This document shows, piece after piece, positions 49,091 to 59,076 of a stretch of 64,000 bases of DNA (position 1 is its first letter; every line of letters begins with the position of its first letter). This DNA is from Schizochytrium sp. CCTCC M209059 (taxonomy: Eukaryota > Sar > Bigyra > Thraustochytrida > Thraustochytriidae). The stretch spans positions 1,476,147 to 1,540,146 of the forward strand of contig KN805370.1 of NCBI GenBank assembly GCA_000818945.1, read 5' to 3'. The position numbers and the translations under genes are program-made. The notes below the pieces were generated by a model. The model searched no databases and was not told where the DNA came from. It worked only from the letters and a program-made list of their open reading frames with translations.

Positions 49091-49987
49091 CTATCGCTCG
49101 AGGATCCTACGTAGACGTTCATGTCTTCGCAAGACCTCGACTTCGAGCTGCAAAAGGTCCTCCTCGCTGATAGAAGCAAAATCCAAGTTAGAAAAGGGGA
49201 TGTCATCGTCGAGACTGCGTCGGTTCGCGAGGCTTGCTGTTTTGTCCCTCTTTGATACTGATCGACCGCGACGCGTGGTTTGCGAGCGCGATTTCTTCTG
49301 AGACTTTTTCACCACGGGCGATTCCGTAACGATGAGAGAGCTACTCCCTATTGAAGTGTCAGCGCCGCGTACGACGATGTCGAGCGAGCCACTGGGCGAC
49401 ACTCGAAGATGTGTTACATTATGACCAGCCTGGTGAAGCGTCAAAGCGCTGGTCTCGGGCAGTTGCACGGACATGTTGTGCAGGCTCTCCTTTGTCCAGT
49501 GTGGAATTATCTTTTGGGGCGTCAGAGGATCGAGGCGATCGTTTGGCGCGACGGGGCTGACTGCAGCATTTAAGACTGGATCTTTCTCGGGTTTTGAGCT
49601 CCTGCGCGGGCTAACCTTGTCCCTATCTTGATTGTCTGGGCTCTCCACATTATCGCCATTCTCGTCATTGTCGCTGTCTTGGCTGCACGAGAGATTGTCG
49701 GCTGCTTGCTGAGGCTCCTCCTCCCATACAGGGACTGGGAACGAGGCAGTCTGGGTGCCTTCGTCGACCCATGTCTGCGTGGCCGAGTCCTTGTGGGTCG
49801 ATGCCTTGCAGCCGCAGTCGCAGTCGCATAGACAATGGCGCGGGGCCGGCATGGTTGCGAATGGCTGCTCAAACACGCCATAGTTAGTTTCTGGCCGCTG
49901 CCAGTATGGCCGGAGCAGCGGCGACGCGCGTAGCTCGCGGAGTCTGCGCGCCGTCTCTCGCGCGCGGTCGAGGGTCGCGGTCGACAT
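49091..49987 (-). CDS. hypothetical protein, 298 residues
   Basis: ATG start. The N terminus is Arg-rich, followed by a short Cys cluster (CLCDCDCGCK) at about residues 52-61 that might bind metal or be modified. Next come two SATQTW/GTQTAS-type segments, an acidic linker, a Ser/Thr-rich stretch, a basic region (~225-250) and a short C-terminal helix rich in Leu, Arg and Glu. No domain is recognised. Paired TQT motifs are reminiscent of short linear motifs bound by dynein light chain LC8, but two loose matches prove little. Confidence 0.55.
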   Translation of the reverse strand: MSTATLDRARETARRLRELRASPLLRPYWQRPETNYGVFEQPFATMPAPRHCLCDCDCGCKASTHKDSATQTWVDEGTQTASFPVPVWEEEPQQAADNLSCSQDSDNDENGDNVESPDNQDRDKVSPRRSSKPEKDPVLNAAVSPVAPNDRLDPLTPQKIIPHWTKESLHNMSVQLPETSALTLHQAGHNVTHLRVSPSGSLDIVVRGADTSIGSSSLIVTESPVVKKSQKKSRSQTTRRGRSVSKRDKTASLANRRSLDDDIPFSNLDFASISEEDLLQLEVEVLRRHERLRRILER

Positions 49988-51068
49988 GGCGGCGCCTCGC
50001 TCGCTCGCGCGCTCGGCAGCTCGCTCCTCGCCCGCGTCACACGAAACCGTTTAGGCTAGCCAAGCCTACCTAGCACGAAGAAATGTGTGTACTACCCGTG
50101 CGTGCGTTAGGTCAGCCCCCCTAGATCTAAATTTCGTGGCGCAACAGCCGGCTGCTTGAGGGAGTAATTTCTACAAAAAAAGAAGACGGTCCGCCCGCTC
50201 GGCAGCATTAAAGGCAAAGAATCCACAAGAGCTCCAACGGTTGATATTTTCTAGGTCGATACACCGCGTTTGTGGCGCCTAACGCACAGTCTTAACGTTC
50301 TCTCCGAAGCTGTTCAAGAAAGGAACGAGCGCGTTGGCGACCTTGCGCGTGTGTTCTCATTGTGCACCTTGGAGTGCAAAGATAGTGGACCAAGGCCCTT
50401 GGCGTCGCTACAAATTGATTAATTTAAATCGAAGACGACCCAGCCACATGCCTACTTTTCGGCTCTTTCGAATCAGGAGCATGCTCTGCACCTTGAACAA
50501 TTAAAACTCCTGCATGTGGGTCTAGAGCTGCTGCCTCCTAGACGTTGCAAGCCAAAGGTCATGTTGTCGTTCGAAATGCTTATGGCATCTTCGAGAGCGA
50601 GAGCTAATCTCTGAGTTGACTCGCAACGACTGGGTGAAATTCTGGTCGCCTCGGCGATCAAATGCGCATTGGCAAGGAGGCTGGTGAAAGAGAAAGTCGG
50701 GCTGCGAATGATGCTTTTCGCGAAATCCTCGCTCAAAACCGCAGAATCATCTTTCTTGGCCCTCGTCTGCCCTTCGCGCATTCTTTTCTTTTTGTTTCGC
50801 CAAGGTTTTCCATCGCGCGCAAAAGACGTCGATTCAATGGAGCAACTTTGTAAGCACAGGAATTGCTCCGGAAAAGGATGCTTGAAGCATGTCGCAGGCC
50901 GTGATAGTTTCTGTTCATTCACATCATCGTGGTCAACTTTTTTGCGGCCTGCTCTGAAACCTGAGGCGTCTGAAACTGCGTCCGCTTTCTGTTATTAGAA
51001 TTTCTAGCCAAAAGACACGGGGGCATTAGTATCACCCCGGCGCGTGCTCCCCTCTCTGCAGGAACGTC

Positions 51069-51138
51069 CTCGTCCTTGACGTCGTCCTTGCTCGTCCTTG
51101 ACGTCGTCCTTGCTCGTCCTTGACGTCGTCCTTGCTCA
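51069..51138. repeat. 22-bp minisatellite, three copies plus
   Basis: Three perfect tandem copies of CTCGTCCTTGACGTCGTCCTTG and the start of a fourth. Confidence 0.9.
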
Positions 51139-51686
51139 ACAAGGGTCTGCTCGGTGCTGCCTGCCATCATAATGGCGGGTCGACCTCCATATTGCCATCG
51201 CACGCTGCAGCTGTCGCTGACACCGAAGCCTCGTGAACGACCTTTTCGAGAAAAGGCTCACCCCGAGAGCGTCTCAGCCAGCCTGTGGTCCACGAAGTCG
51301 TCCATGGCGAGGGCGAACGCGTAGGCGGCACAGGCAGTAATTGCACTGCCTGGAGGCATGGCGACCCCGCCGAGAAGTCTGGCGCTTCCCGGGCGGGGTC
51401 AAGGCCGCCTGCGCGACGAGGCTGCGAGCATCGTCGCTCGGCCGCGCGCGAGCAAAACGAACGGGCGAGCGGACGATCGAAGGGCCGCGAGGAAGGCTGC
51501 CGCGACGCCGCCCCGACAAAAAGCCCGGCACCGAGGCGGGCTGGAGCGCTGGCCGAAGTGCGTTATGTCATGTCACTGCTGCTCGCGCGGCGACGTTCAT
51601 TCCAGACCTGTGTAGCAGCTTGGTAGAAGAACCTCGCGGCGCCAGCTGCAAAAAGAACACTGGGGAGGAGGCCGTGGCGACGACGC

Positions 51687-51809
51687 GGCGACCATTGTTT
51701 TCGCGCAGGCGCCGTGTACCCGCGGACTGCGAGCCATGACGTGCATGGCGGCGAGCATTGTCTTCGCGCAGGCGCCGTGCCCGCCGACTGCGAGCCATGA
51801 CGTGCATGG
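51687..51809. repeat. ~60-bp tandem duplication
   Basis: Two near-identical units starting GGCGACCATTG (51687) and GGCGAGCATTG (51750), both ending in GAGCCATGACGTGCAT. They differ by a few substitutions and one short indel. Confidence 0.8.
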
Positions 51810-52436
51810 CGTCAACAAAAGCCAAGGCAAGTAAGCTTTCTTTAGGCCAGGCCAGGCCAAAGCAATCCAACCAAACCAAGCCAACCTTGGCCCGGGAAGC
51901 GAAGCAGTCCAGGCCGGCGTCGCTCCATCGCCCTCGCTCGGCGTCTTCCCACCGTTGCGTGCGTGCGAGAGCGACAGAGCGACAGAGCGTGTGCGCTTCT
52001 CCGTAATACGCTGACCCGGCGCTCACGTATGCGCATACACCCAAAAAAACCCACCCATACCTTCACACATACGTACGAACGTATACGTCCACGCCTCTCG
52101 AGCAAGCTCTCCCTCCATCCCCGTGCGCGGGGATCGAAACGTACTGGCGCGCCAGCGACTCCCTCCTCAAGCAGCTCCGCCGCCGCGCCCGCCGCCGCCG
52201 CGTCGCGGTCGTGCCGGCGTCTGCCCTTGCGGCGGGCGCGCAGGGTCTCGCGCGGTGTCTCCGTGAGCGCGTGTCCGTCTTCCCTGACATCTCGTTTCGT
52301 CGCCTCCTCTCCCCCCCTTCCTCCTCTCCTCCTCCCTCTCCTTAGTTCCGCTCCGCCTTCTTGCTCCTCCTCCCTGTTTCTTCCTCCGCGTGGCTTCTGC
52401 GCTGAGCGTTCGCAGCGCGAAGCCAGACCTCGAATG

Positions 52437-52745
52437 CGACGCGACGCGAGGCGACGCGAGGCGAGGCGAGGCGACGCGAGGCGCGCGAGGAGGCGCGAGG
52501 CGCGCGAGGAGGCGCGAGGCGCGCGAGGAGGCGCGGCGCGGGCGGAGTCGCGGGCGGCACGGAGGAGCTCGAGCACGAGGAGGACGACCTGCGCGGCGTG
52601 CACAACAAACAACAAGGCGCGCAGGGCGGACGAGGAGACGGACCGCGGCGGCAGAGCGCGCCTGCGCAGCTTCGCGCAGCTTCGCGTAGCTTCGCGCAGC
52701 TTCGTGTAGCTTCGCGCAGCGCAGCTTCGCGCAGCGCAGCGTGGA
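52437..52745. repeat. GAGGC/GCGAG and GCTTCGC repeat tract
   Basis: Two blocks: GCGAGGCGAC/GCGCGAGGAG units (52437-52540) and AGCTTCGCGC units (52670-52745), all non-coding, next to the start at 52803. Confidence 0.75.
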
Positions 52746-52802
52746 GCGGAGCGGAGGTGCGCTAGAGGCCTTGCTTGTACTTTCCGGCGAGGAGGCGAGG
52801 CC

Positions 52803-55358
52803 ATGCTGACCGACGCCGACACCGAGACGCCGCAGGGCGAGAGGGTGGCCGTCTCGACGCAGAAGGAGAGCGAGGCCGCGCGCGACGCGGCGCGCGATGC
52901 GGAGAAGTTCCAGCAGCAGCTACAGCGCATCTTCGCCGCGCAGCAGGAGCAGCAGGAGCAGCAACAGCAGCCCTCGACGGCCGGCGCGGCAGTCGTCGCC
53001 ACCGGCACGCTAACCGCGTCCGAGGCAAACGCGTCTGGCGTCGCCAATGCCGCGACGAGGCAGCGGCCGTCGTCCACGGGAACGGTGTGGAACATTCTCC
53101 CTGGCAAGCTTGGCGGCTTTCGCTCGAGGCCTCTGCAACGCAAAGCGCAGCAGCAGCCACAAGAGCACTCTCCGCATGCCCGGGGACCTTCGGCAGCACC
53201 CTCGGACTACGCCAAGGCGCGTCGCGAGGCCGTGGAGATGCGACTTTCTAAATTAACGCTCGATGAAGAGAGCGGAACGTTGTGCACCGTCCTGGACGGC
53301 CAGCTGCTCGGCACTGTGGAAGACTCCGAGTTCATTCGTCTCCGCTGGTGGCGTCTTGATGCCTCGGGTGCACGTGCCAAGAAACTCGCCTCACCTTCGG
53401 CCGGATTCTATCAGCCCACCGCCTTGGATCTCGGCTGCTGCGTCCAGGTCGAGGCCTGGCCGCGTTTCGCGCCCGAGAAGCGGTTTTACGCGCAAAGCGG
53501 CCCGCTGCAGGCCAGCAAGTCTGTTGAGCGCGAACTCGAAAACCAATTCGATGGCCCGCGTGCTGTCTGGCCAGCCCACGTCGACGACGGGGGGTTCGTG
53601 ACCGAGGGGGTTGTGCTCGACCTTGCGCCCTCTGCCGACGGCCAGATAGAGCGCATCACCGCTTTCTCAAGCGCGGGCGCAGGTGGTCTTCATCCGGTCT
53701 TCACATACGAGCCCAGCGAAATCTCGCACCTTGAGGTGGTGCTAGACGATGCGCATCCACGCAGGCTTCGTCTCGCCAAGGTGCTGCAGCAGGACGGCGC
53801 GGGCCAACATGTTGACCTCACGCTCGGCGGCAGCCCTGACGCGCGCAATGTCCTCGTGCTCGGTCTCCAGCGCTATCTTGCGCCCACGGCCGATGTCAAG
53901 GTCCTCATGGCCAGTGACCTTGACGACGCCATCGAGGCGTCCACCTCGGACGAAGAAAGTGATGCCACTGTTGACGATGACGTTCCCGAGCGCTCACTCT
54001 CGTTGCCGGAGGTGTTCACCGCAGCAACAGCAGGAGCAACAGCAGTAGCAGGAAAGTCTCCCGACTCCCCCGCTGATGATCAAGAGGGCGCCGAGGAAGA
54101 GGACACAGAGGCTGCATCTTCGGCTTCCTCGTCACAGTCACAGTCATCGGACACAGCTGTGACCGCACGTTCAACGCGTGCCTTGCCTTCGTCTGCGCAG
54201 GGCCTGGCTGCACAGATCTCGCGGCTCGACCGCGAATCAGCGTACAAGGATGCTCTCATACGTGATTTGCGCGAGCAAGTGGAGGACCTCAAGTCGAGCA
54301 CGCAGCGTGAGAGCATGCGATATGTCGCCGAGACTGGCAAGTCTCTTGCGCAAGTGTCCGACCTAACGAAAGAGAGCGAGCGACTTCGTCAAGAGCTGGC
54401 ACAAGCTCAGAAGCAGATTGCCGCGCTCACTGCGCGTGAAGCCTCGGCGCAAGCTTCAATTGTTACATACCAAGAGCGCCTGGACGGCGCGAGTATCGCG
54501 GCCGACGTGGCCCGCACGCACGCTGCCGAGCAGGCGCAGCGCATTGCTACGCTCGAGCACGACCTCAAGGACGCACACCAGCGCGAGGAGAAACAGGCCC
54601 AAAGCATTCGCGACCTCGAGCTCATGGCCCGCAATACGGAGCAGCAGGCCTTTGACCTGCAAGCTTCGCTGCAGGCGCAAATCAACCTTCGTGTCGAGTC
54701 CGAGGCTGTGGCGCGGGGCTTGCAAGATCGTGTCGAGGTCGGAACTGCGCGTAACAAGGCGATCAAGGCCAAGTTCGACAGTCTCGTCAAGGATGTAAAT
54801 AGAATTGTCCAGCTCGCTGGCCTCGATTCTCTCATGGACATGGAGGACTACGTTCGGCATGCGGACGCCACGCGGTCGCAGCTGCGTTCCCGCGAGGCGG
54901 AGAAACAGGATCTCTTGAGCGAAAATGCGAGTCTTCGCGCTGCCATGGATCATCACATGCACGGGCCGGCACGAGGTGCGGCGGGGGCCACGGGCGCATC
55001 GGCTGGTGGTTCTCACGAAACACCCGTAACACGCGCAAAGAGCGAACCTGGCAAGGGGGGGTCTCTTTTCGGCCGCCGCGTTTCTTTTGCGGCGCGCGCC
55101 GCCAAGGACGGCATGTCCAAACCGATGGGATCCAGCGATGCTCTGGAAGGCGCCATGAATGCCCCCTTTGATTTGAGCAAGCTTTCTCTCAATCGTGCAG
55201 ATCGCCGACAGCTCGCTCGTGTCTACCAGCTTGCGAACTCGCTCACAGAGCAGCTCACTGAAAAGGATGAGCATCTCGAGCAGCAACGTTTTGCTAACCG
55301 CAAGCTTGCGGAGCGCGTGCGCGAGCTCGAGATTGAGGCAACGCGTTGGCGTCGCTAG
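52803..55358 (+). CDS. coiled-coil protein with AIR9-like beta repeats (tentative)
   Basis: 851 residues from an ATG. Residues ~1-140 are disordered with Gln runs. Residues ~155-370 form a beta-rich region with two units of the style IRLRWWRLD...FYQPTALDLGCCVQVEAWP, then VLVLGLQRYLAP. This resembles the Ig-like A9 repeats of plant and protist AIR9 proteins, which bind microtubules, but the match is by eye only. An acidic linker follows, then a coiled coil from ~455 to ~720. After a Gly/Ser-rich region a final short coiled coil ends the protein. A cytoskeletal scaffold is the most natural reading. Confidence 0.7.
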   Translation: MLTDADTETPQGERVAVSTQKESEAARDAARDAEKFQQQLQRIFAAQQEQQEQQQQPSTAGAAVVATGTLTASEANASGVANAATRQRPSSTGTVWNILPGKLGGFRSRPLQRKAQQQPQEHSPHARGPSAAPSDYAKARREAVEMRLSKLTLDEESGTLCTVLDGQLLGTVEDSEFIRLRWWRLDASGARAKKLASPSAGFYQPTALDLGCCVQVEAWPRFAPEKRFYAQSGPLQASKSVERELENQFDGPRAVWPAHVDDGGFVTEGVVLDLAPSADGQIERITAFSSAGAGGLHPVFTYEPSEISHLEVVLDDAHPRRLRLAKVLQQDGAGQHVDLTLGGSPDARNVLVLGLQRYLAPTADVKVLMASDLDDAIEASTSDEESDATVDDDVPERSLSLPEVFTAATAGATAVAGKSPDSPADDQEGAEEEDTEAASSASSSQSQSSDTAVTARSTRALPSSAQGLAAQISRLDRESAYKDALIRDLREQVEDLKSSTQRESMRYVAETGKSLAQVSDLTKESERLRQELAQAQKQIAALTAREASAQASIVTYQERLDGASIAADVARTHAAEQAQRIATLEHDLKDAHQREEKQAQSIRDLELMARNTEQQAFDLQASLQAQINLRVESEAVARGLQDRVEVGTARNKAIKAKFDSLVKDVNRIVQLAGLDSLMDMEDYVRHADATRSQLRSREAEKQDLLSENASLRAAMDHHMHGPARGAAGATGASAGGSHETPVTRAKSEPGKGGSLFGRRVSFAARAAKDGMSKPMGSSDALEGAMNAPFDLSKLSLNRADRRQLARVYQLANSLTEQLTEKDEHLEQQRFANRKLAERVRELEIEATRWRR

Positions 55359-55889
55359 TCTTCTTGTCAGGGCGGCATTCTCCACTTTCTGTCTTCCTTT
55401 CTTTCTTTCTTTCTTTTCTTTCTTTCCTTCCTATACTCGCAATACTCTAACGACGCGTCGCTTGCCAGTAGCGCTATTGTTTTCTTCGCGCGCGCGTTTT
55501 TCTCTTTGTACATGTGCACGATGCGCGCTTGGTCACCAATTATACATCATTTTGTCCATTTGTGTTGTTTTTCATCGCCGTCCTCCAGTGCCCCCCGCTC
55601 CCCGCCCCATGAAAGCCATTTGTTTTATTTTCGTCAACACGAGACCCAATGACGACTGTTTTCTTTCTTTATTTGTGGTGGAGACCGGGACTCACGGATT
55701 GTGAGAGCGCGTTTGTGATTTTCTTGAAGGAGCGCCTCACAGTGAATTCACCGCTTTTCCAAATTTGCTTTTCAAAGCACCCCAACAAAGCAGAAAATTA
55801 ACAATAAAAACGAACGACGACCTTTGTTCTGGCCGTACCACACACAAAATTGCTTCGTCTATTCTTCGTTACACAAAATGGAGAATTTG
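55359..55889. other. convergent spacer
   Basis: 531 bases between two stop codons. It includes a TTTC microsatellite (55396-55432) and AT-richer sequence suited to 3' ends. No gene is seen. Confidence 0.6.
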
Positions 55890-57839
55890 TTAGAGCAAGA
55901 AATTCAATCTCGCCGAGCAGTTTCCTTCTGCGGATCTGTCAAGAACCTCTGCGCTGTCTTGAATACGATGCACACGCGTTTCCCGAAGCGGTGGCGTCGT
56001 CACGGCTTTACCCCCAAGGGCCCCTGGTGCAGACTCTGAATAAGATGGCACGACATGTCTTGGCAGCGCCTCAGCATGGCCCCTTTCGTTTGCAAACGCG
56101 CCGAGAGGGGACCCAGGCGGTGCAGGCGGCGGGGTGAATGGGGAACCGCCTTCACTGCGAGATGCGGCTCCAGAATCGACAGTGAAAACCCGCACCGTTC
56201 GGCCGTCACTATCCATGGCAGTCCGCATCGAAACAAGAGACGTTCCATGCCGCTGATAGAGTCGTTTTGGCATGGCCACCGAACCTCCCTTACTGCCGAT
56301 CGAAAGGTTTGACGTCGACCGCTTTATGCCCGTTTCGCCACCACCACCGCCGCCGCCTCCGCCGGCAAGAGGCTCCATCGACGTTTCAATAAAGAGAACT
56401 CCACCAGGGCTTGAGGCACCGAGTTCCTCGCCACCTGCGCTTCCAGCGCTGAGATCTTCGTTTTCTAGGTCGTATGTGTTTTCTGATCCGCGACTTATTC
56501 TGCGCGCAGTACTGTTCGTACTGCTTCGAGCGCGTAGAGTTCGAGACGAGAGCTTTTGCCCTGTGCTCGTTAATGCAGGGTTCTCCTCGTTAGGCAAGAG
56601 TGCCCCACCTTTCAGACTGCCCTGTTCCTCCCCCGCGCTGCCTTCCGGCATACTATGAAGCGACATGGCGGAGTCCATTACGTTTGCATCCGTGAACAGC
56701 GGCTGGAGAGCCTCACGAATGTCTTCGAGAAAGTGAAAATACGTGGGATTATCCTTTGCCCAAGCCCGAAACTGTTCACGCGACATGAGATCGTTAGGCC
56801 CAAGTCCCAGTGCGTCCCACGCTTCTTCTGCATAGTTGAGCTGTAAAACATCCCCCTGACGGTCGCGCTCCGTCTCGCTAGCAAGGTGATTTCTAAAGCG
56901 CTCAAAGTTGTCCATTTCCATAAGCTGCATGATTTCTTCTGCGGCTTGACGAAAGACGTCGACTGGGACGGTAGGCTCGCCGCACTCTGCAGCCCGCTGG
57001 AGTTCCTCCACAATGGCTTGCTGCGTGATGCCGGCAATGTTAATTTGCTCGGGAGCATTTTCACAAATATACTGGTCAAAAAGCTGACGAGCAACGGAGA
57101 CGGGGATGCCCCCGGACTTGCTTGGCGCAGCGCCCGAGCCTTCGGAAGATTCACAATTACCATGGATGTCGCAAATGTGCGTGACCGTCTCCCAAAACTT
57201 GATGGACTCGAGTGACCACTCGTTTTCCATGTGCGTGCGAAAGGCGGCTCGCCCATACGGCGTGTCGAGCGCATGCTTTAGACGGTTGCACATGATCGCT
57301 CGGATCATGGAATTGAACTCGGGTTTGCTCATTTCGCCGCTGGCGTCCACATCGAAGAGTCGAAAGGCCAAATCAACAGCGTTCCGTGCCGAACCCTGCT
57401 GCGAAAGAAAGGAGAGCGCCACGACAAAATCGTGCTTGTCGACTTGGTCGTTGCCGTGCACGTCAAAGAGAGCAAAAATCTTGTCAAAGAGCATGGTTTC
57501 GATGCCGCCTACGGCCCGATTTAGCATGGTCCGCACCTGCTCCTTGCTAAGCATCCCGTCGGTGGCATTTAGCTTTTTCAGGACTTGGGCGATGCGTGCT
57601 TTGTCTGACGAATCGTGCGGCTGGATCATCGAGTCTTTGTGCTCGCCGGAGATCCACGCGCGTCTGTGCTTGAGCGCTTGTGAGTCGGCGGCGCTCTTCA
57701 GGCTGTGCATGGACTCGTCGTCTTTTCCTCCTGCGATGCTACCGTTCGCATCGCCCTGCAGCGACGAGCACCCGGACGTCTGCGAGAGCGAGCCCTCAAG
57801 GCTCACCTTTTCGGAGGCCGAAGAGCACGCGCAGCCCAT
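55890..57839 (-). CDS. N-terminally acylated EF-hand protein
   Basis: 649 residues from the ATG at 57839; the frame runs open far upstream, but only from a TTG through Arg-rich sequence. The N terminus MGCACSS is a classic dual acylation signal (N-myristoylation on Gly2, palmitoylation on Cys3/Cys5), so it should sit on a membrane. Residues ~80-220 resemble NCS/calcineurin-B-type EF-hands: one loop DVHGNDQVDKHD (odd, with Asp rather than Glu at position 12) and one canonical loop DVDASGEMSKPE. A further helical section (~225-370) ends in FLEDIREALQPLF. The C-terminal ~270 residues are low complexity, with a Gly run and many Ser. It probably senses Ca2+ at a membrane and binds a partner; no enzyme domain is seen. 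Confidence 0.75.
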   Translation of the reverse strand: MGCACSSASEKVSLEGSLSQTSGCSSLQGDANGSIAGGKDDESMHSLKSAADSQALKHRRAWISGEHKDSMIQPHDSSDKARIAQVLKKLNATDGMLSKEQVRTMLNRAVGGIETMLFDKIFALFDVHGNDQVDKHDFVVALSFLSQQGSARNAVDLAFRLFDVDASGEMSKPEFNSMIRAIMCNRLKHALDTPYGRAAFRTHMENEWSLESIKFWETVTHICDIHGNCESSEGSGAAPSKSGGIPVSVARQLFDQYICENAPEQINIAGITQQAIVEELQRAAECGEPTVPVDVFRQAAEEIMQLMEMDNFERFRNHLASETERDRQGDVLQLNYAEEAWDALGLGPNDLMSREQFRAWAKDNPTYFHFLEDIREALQPLFTDANVMDSAMSLHSMPEGSAGEEQGSLKGGALLPNEENPALTSTGQKLSSRTLRARSSTNSTARRISRGSENTYDLENEDLSAGSAGGEELGASSPGGVLFIETSMEPLAGGGGGGGGGETGIKRSTSNLSIGSKGGSVAMPKRLYQRHGTSLVSMRTAMDSDGRTVRVFTVDSGAASRSEGGSPFTPPPAPPGSPLGAFANERGHAEALPRHVVPSYSESAPGALGGKAVTTPPLRETRVHRIQDSAEVLDRSAEGNCSARLNFLL

Positions 57840-58113
57840 TCTGCGCCCGGTCTTGCCTCCCTCGTCTTGCCTTTGCCTGGTCCTGCGTTGTCGTTGTGTC
57901 GCGTCGCGTCGCGTCGCGTCGCACGTTACGATATAGGCTTGAGAAGCGCGCCTCGACGTCCTTTTCTGTGCGGGCTGCCGCTTGCTCGCGTTAGCCACGC
58001 GGCGCGCGACTCGCGCGACGGAGCCGTCGCCGGCGGGACCGGCTCGGCCAAGCCGGGCCTCGGCTCGGCACGACGTGGCGCCCGAGTCGGGTCGAGTTGG
58101 GTCGCGCGGGTCG

Positions 58114-58145
<32 letters not shown>

Positions 58146-59076
58146 TGTGCAAGCGGCGGCTTGCCGCGCCGCGCCGCGCCGCGCTGCTCTGCGCAGACGG
58201 AGCCGCGCTCGCGAGCGCCGGCCAGGGCCAGACGCGGCAGCAGCGGCAGCAGCGGCCGCGGCCTCGAGCGCTGGCCGTGGCGGGCGTCGCGTTCGAGGTC
58301 TGCGAGCGAGACGGCCTCTCTCTCCTGCTGCTCCTCCTTCGTCTTTCTCATTACAAAAGTACCGCTCCAAACGAACGACCCGGCGCCGGCGACGCGAGTC
58401 CGCAGCCCGGCGAGGAGCGCGGCTGGCCTGCGCAGCACGTCTGATCGCCGCGCGAGGGAGGGTGGTAAGTGGGCGCGGAGAGAATCGACCTCGGACGCGC
58501 TGGACGGAGCGAGCGAGCGAGCACGCGAGAGACTCCAGCTCGACTCGGGGTGCTGATCTATCTCTCTCTCGCGCGGCCGCGCGTGCACGGCCGAACTCAA
58601 CGAAACGAATCGGAGACGGTGTCTCGCGCTGGCGCGAGAAAGGGCACGGAGAGCGCGCGGCAGCGCCAGAGGAGAAGGCGGCGGCGGCGGCCAGGTTCTG
58701 GCTCTCGCGCGGCAGGTCGTTCGTTGGCTGGTTTCTTGCGACGACCAGCAGCGGACTCGGCGCCCGCCATCTCTTTACGTATAGACTTGATTGTGCAGGT
58801 CTCTTCGCGTTGCACAAACCGCAGTGCGGGGACTAGTGGTAACTAGTGCGAGCGCCGTTTTTGGATCAGCTCGAGCAGCAGCAGCAGCAGCAGCAGCTTG
58901 GGGCGGACTCGACTTCGGCGGAGGACAGGTCGAGGGCGACAGTTTGAGCGAGCTGACAGTGAGTAAAGACAAACCTGCGACGCGGGAGAGCAGAGGAGAA
59001 GACCTCCGGCGCCTGCGGTAGCCACGAACAAGGACGACGTGCGTCGGGAAGCTCGCTTGACGCAGGGAAGAGCGCC
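57840..59076. other. divergent promoter region
   Basis: 1.24 kb between the EF-hand start and the BioA start. It holds GTCGC (57897-57921), GTGC (58112-58147) and CAG (58875-58900) repeats, and an ACGTATAG motif at 58779-58786 that equals half of the palindrome at 43949. Long Arg-rich open frames on both strands are shadows. Confidence 0.5.
58112..58147. repeat. (GTGC)n microsatellite
   Basis: About nine GTGC tetramers in the divergent spacer. Confidence 0.9.

Larger units (their letters stand above)
49988..52802. other. 2.8 kb spacer, repeat-rich, no convincing gene
   Basis: The longest stretch without a supported gene. The left part (to ~50920) is less GC-rich; a minus-strand frame at 50473-50922 is non-ATG started and of doubtful coding value. 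The centre has two minisatellites (51069-51138 and 51687-51809). The right part is a GC-rich leader with GAGGC/GCGAG and GCTTCGC repeats (52437-52745). A TATGCGCATA palindrome (52028-52037) and a CGTATACG motif (52080-52087) occur here. No tRNA, 5S rRNA or spliceosomal snRNA is recognised. Confidence 0.55.

Noticed and set aside
50473..50922. 149-codon minus-strand frame in the long spacer
   Set aside because: Opens with GTG, first Met at about codon 48, no recognised domain; kept only as a weak lead.
51842..53143. 433-codon minus-strand frame opposite the leader and start of the coiled-coil gene
   Set aside because: Composed of repeat-coded Arg, Ala and Ser; overlaps a better plus-strand gene.
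57926..58836. Long Arg-rich frames on both strands in the divergent spacer
   Set aside because: Driven by GC-rich simple repeats (GTGC, GCGC); no ATG-supported, domain-bearing product.
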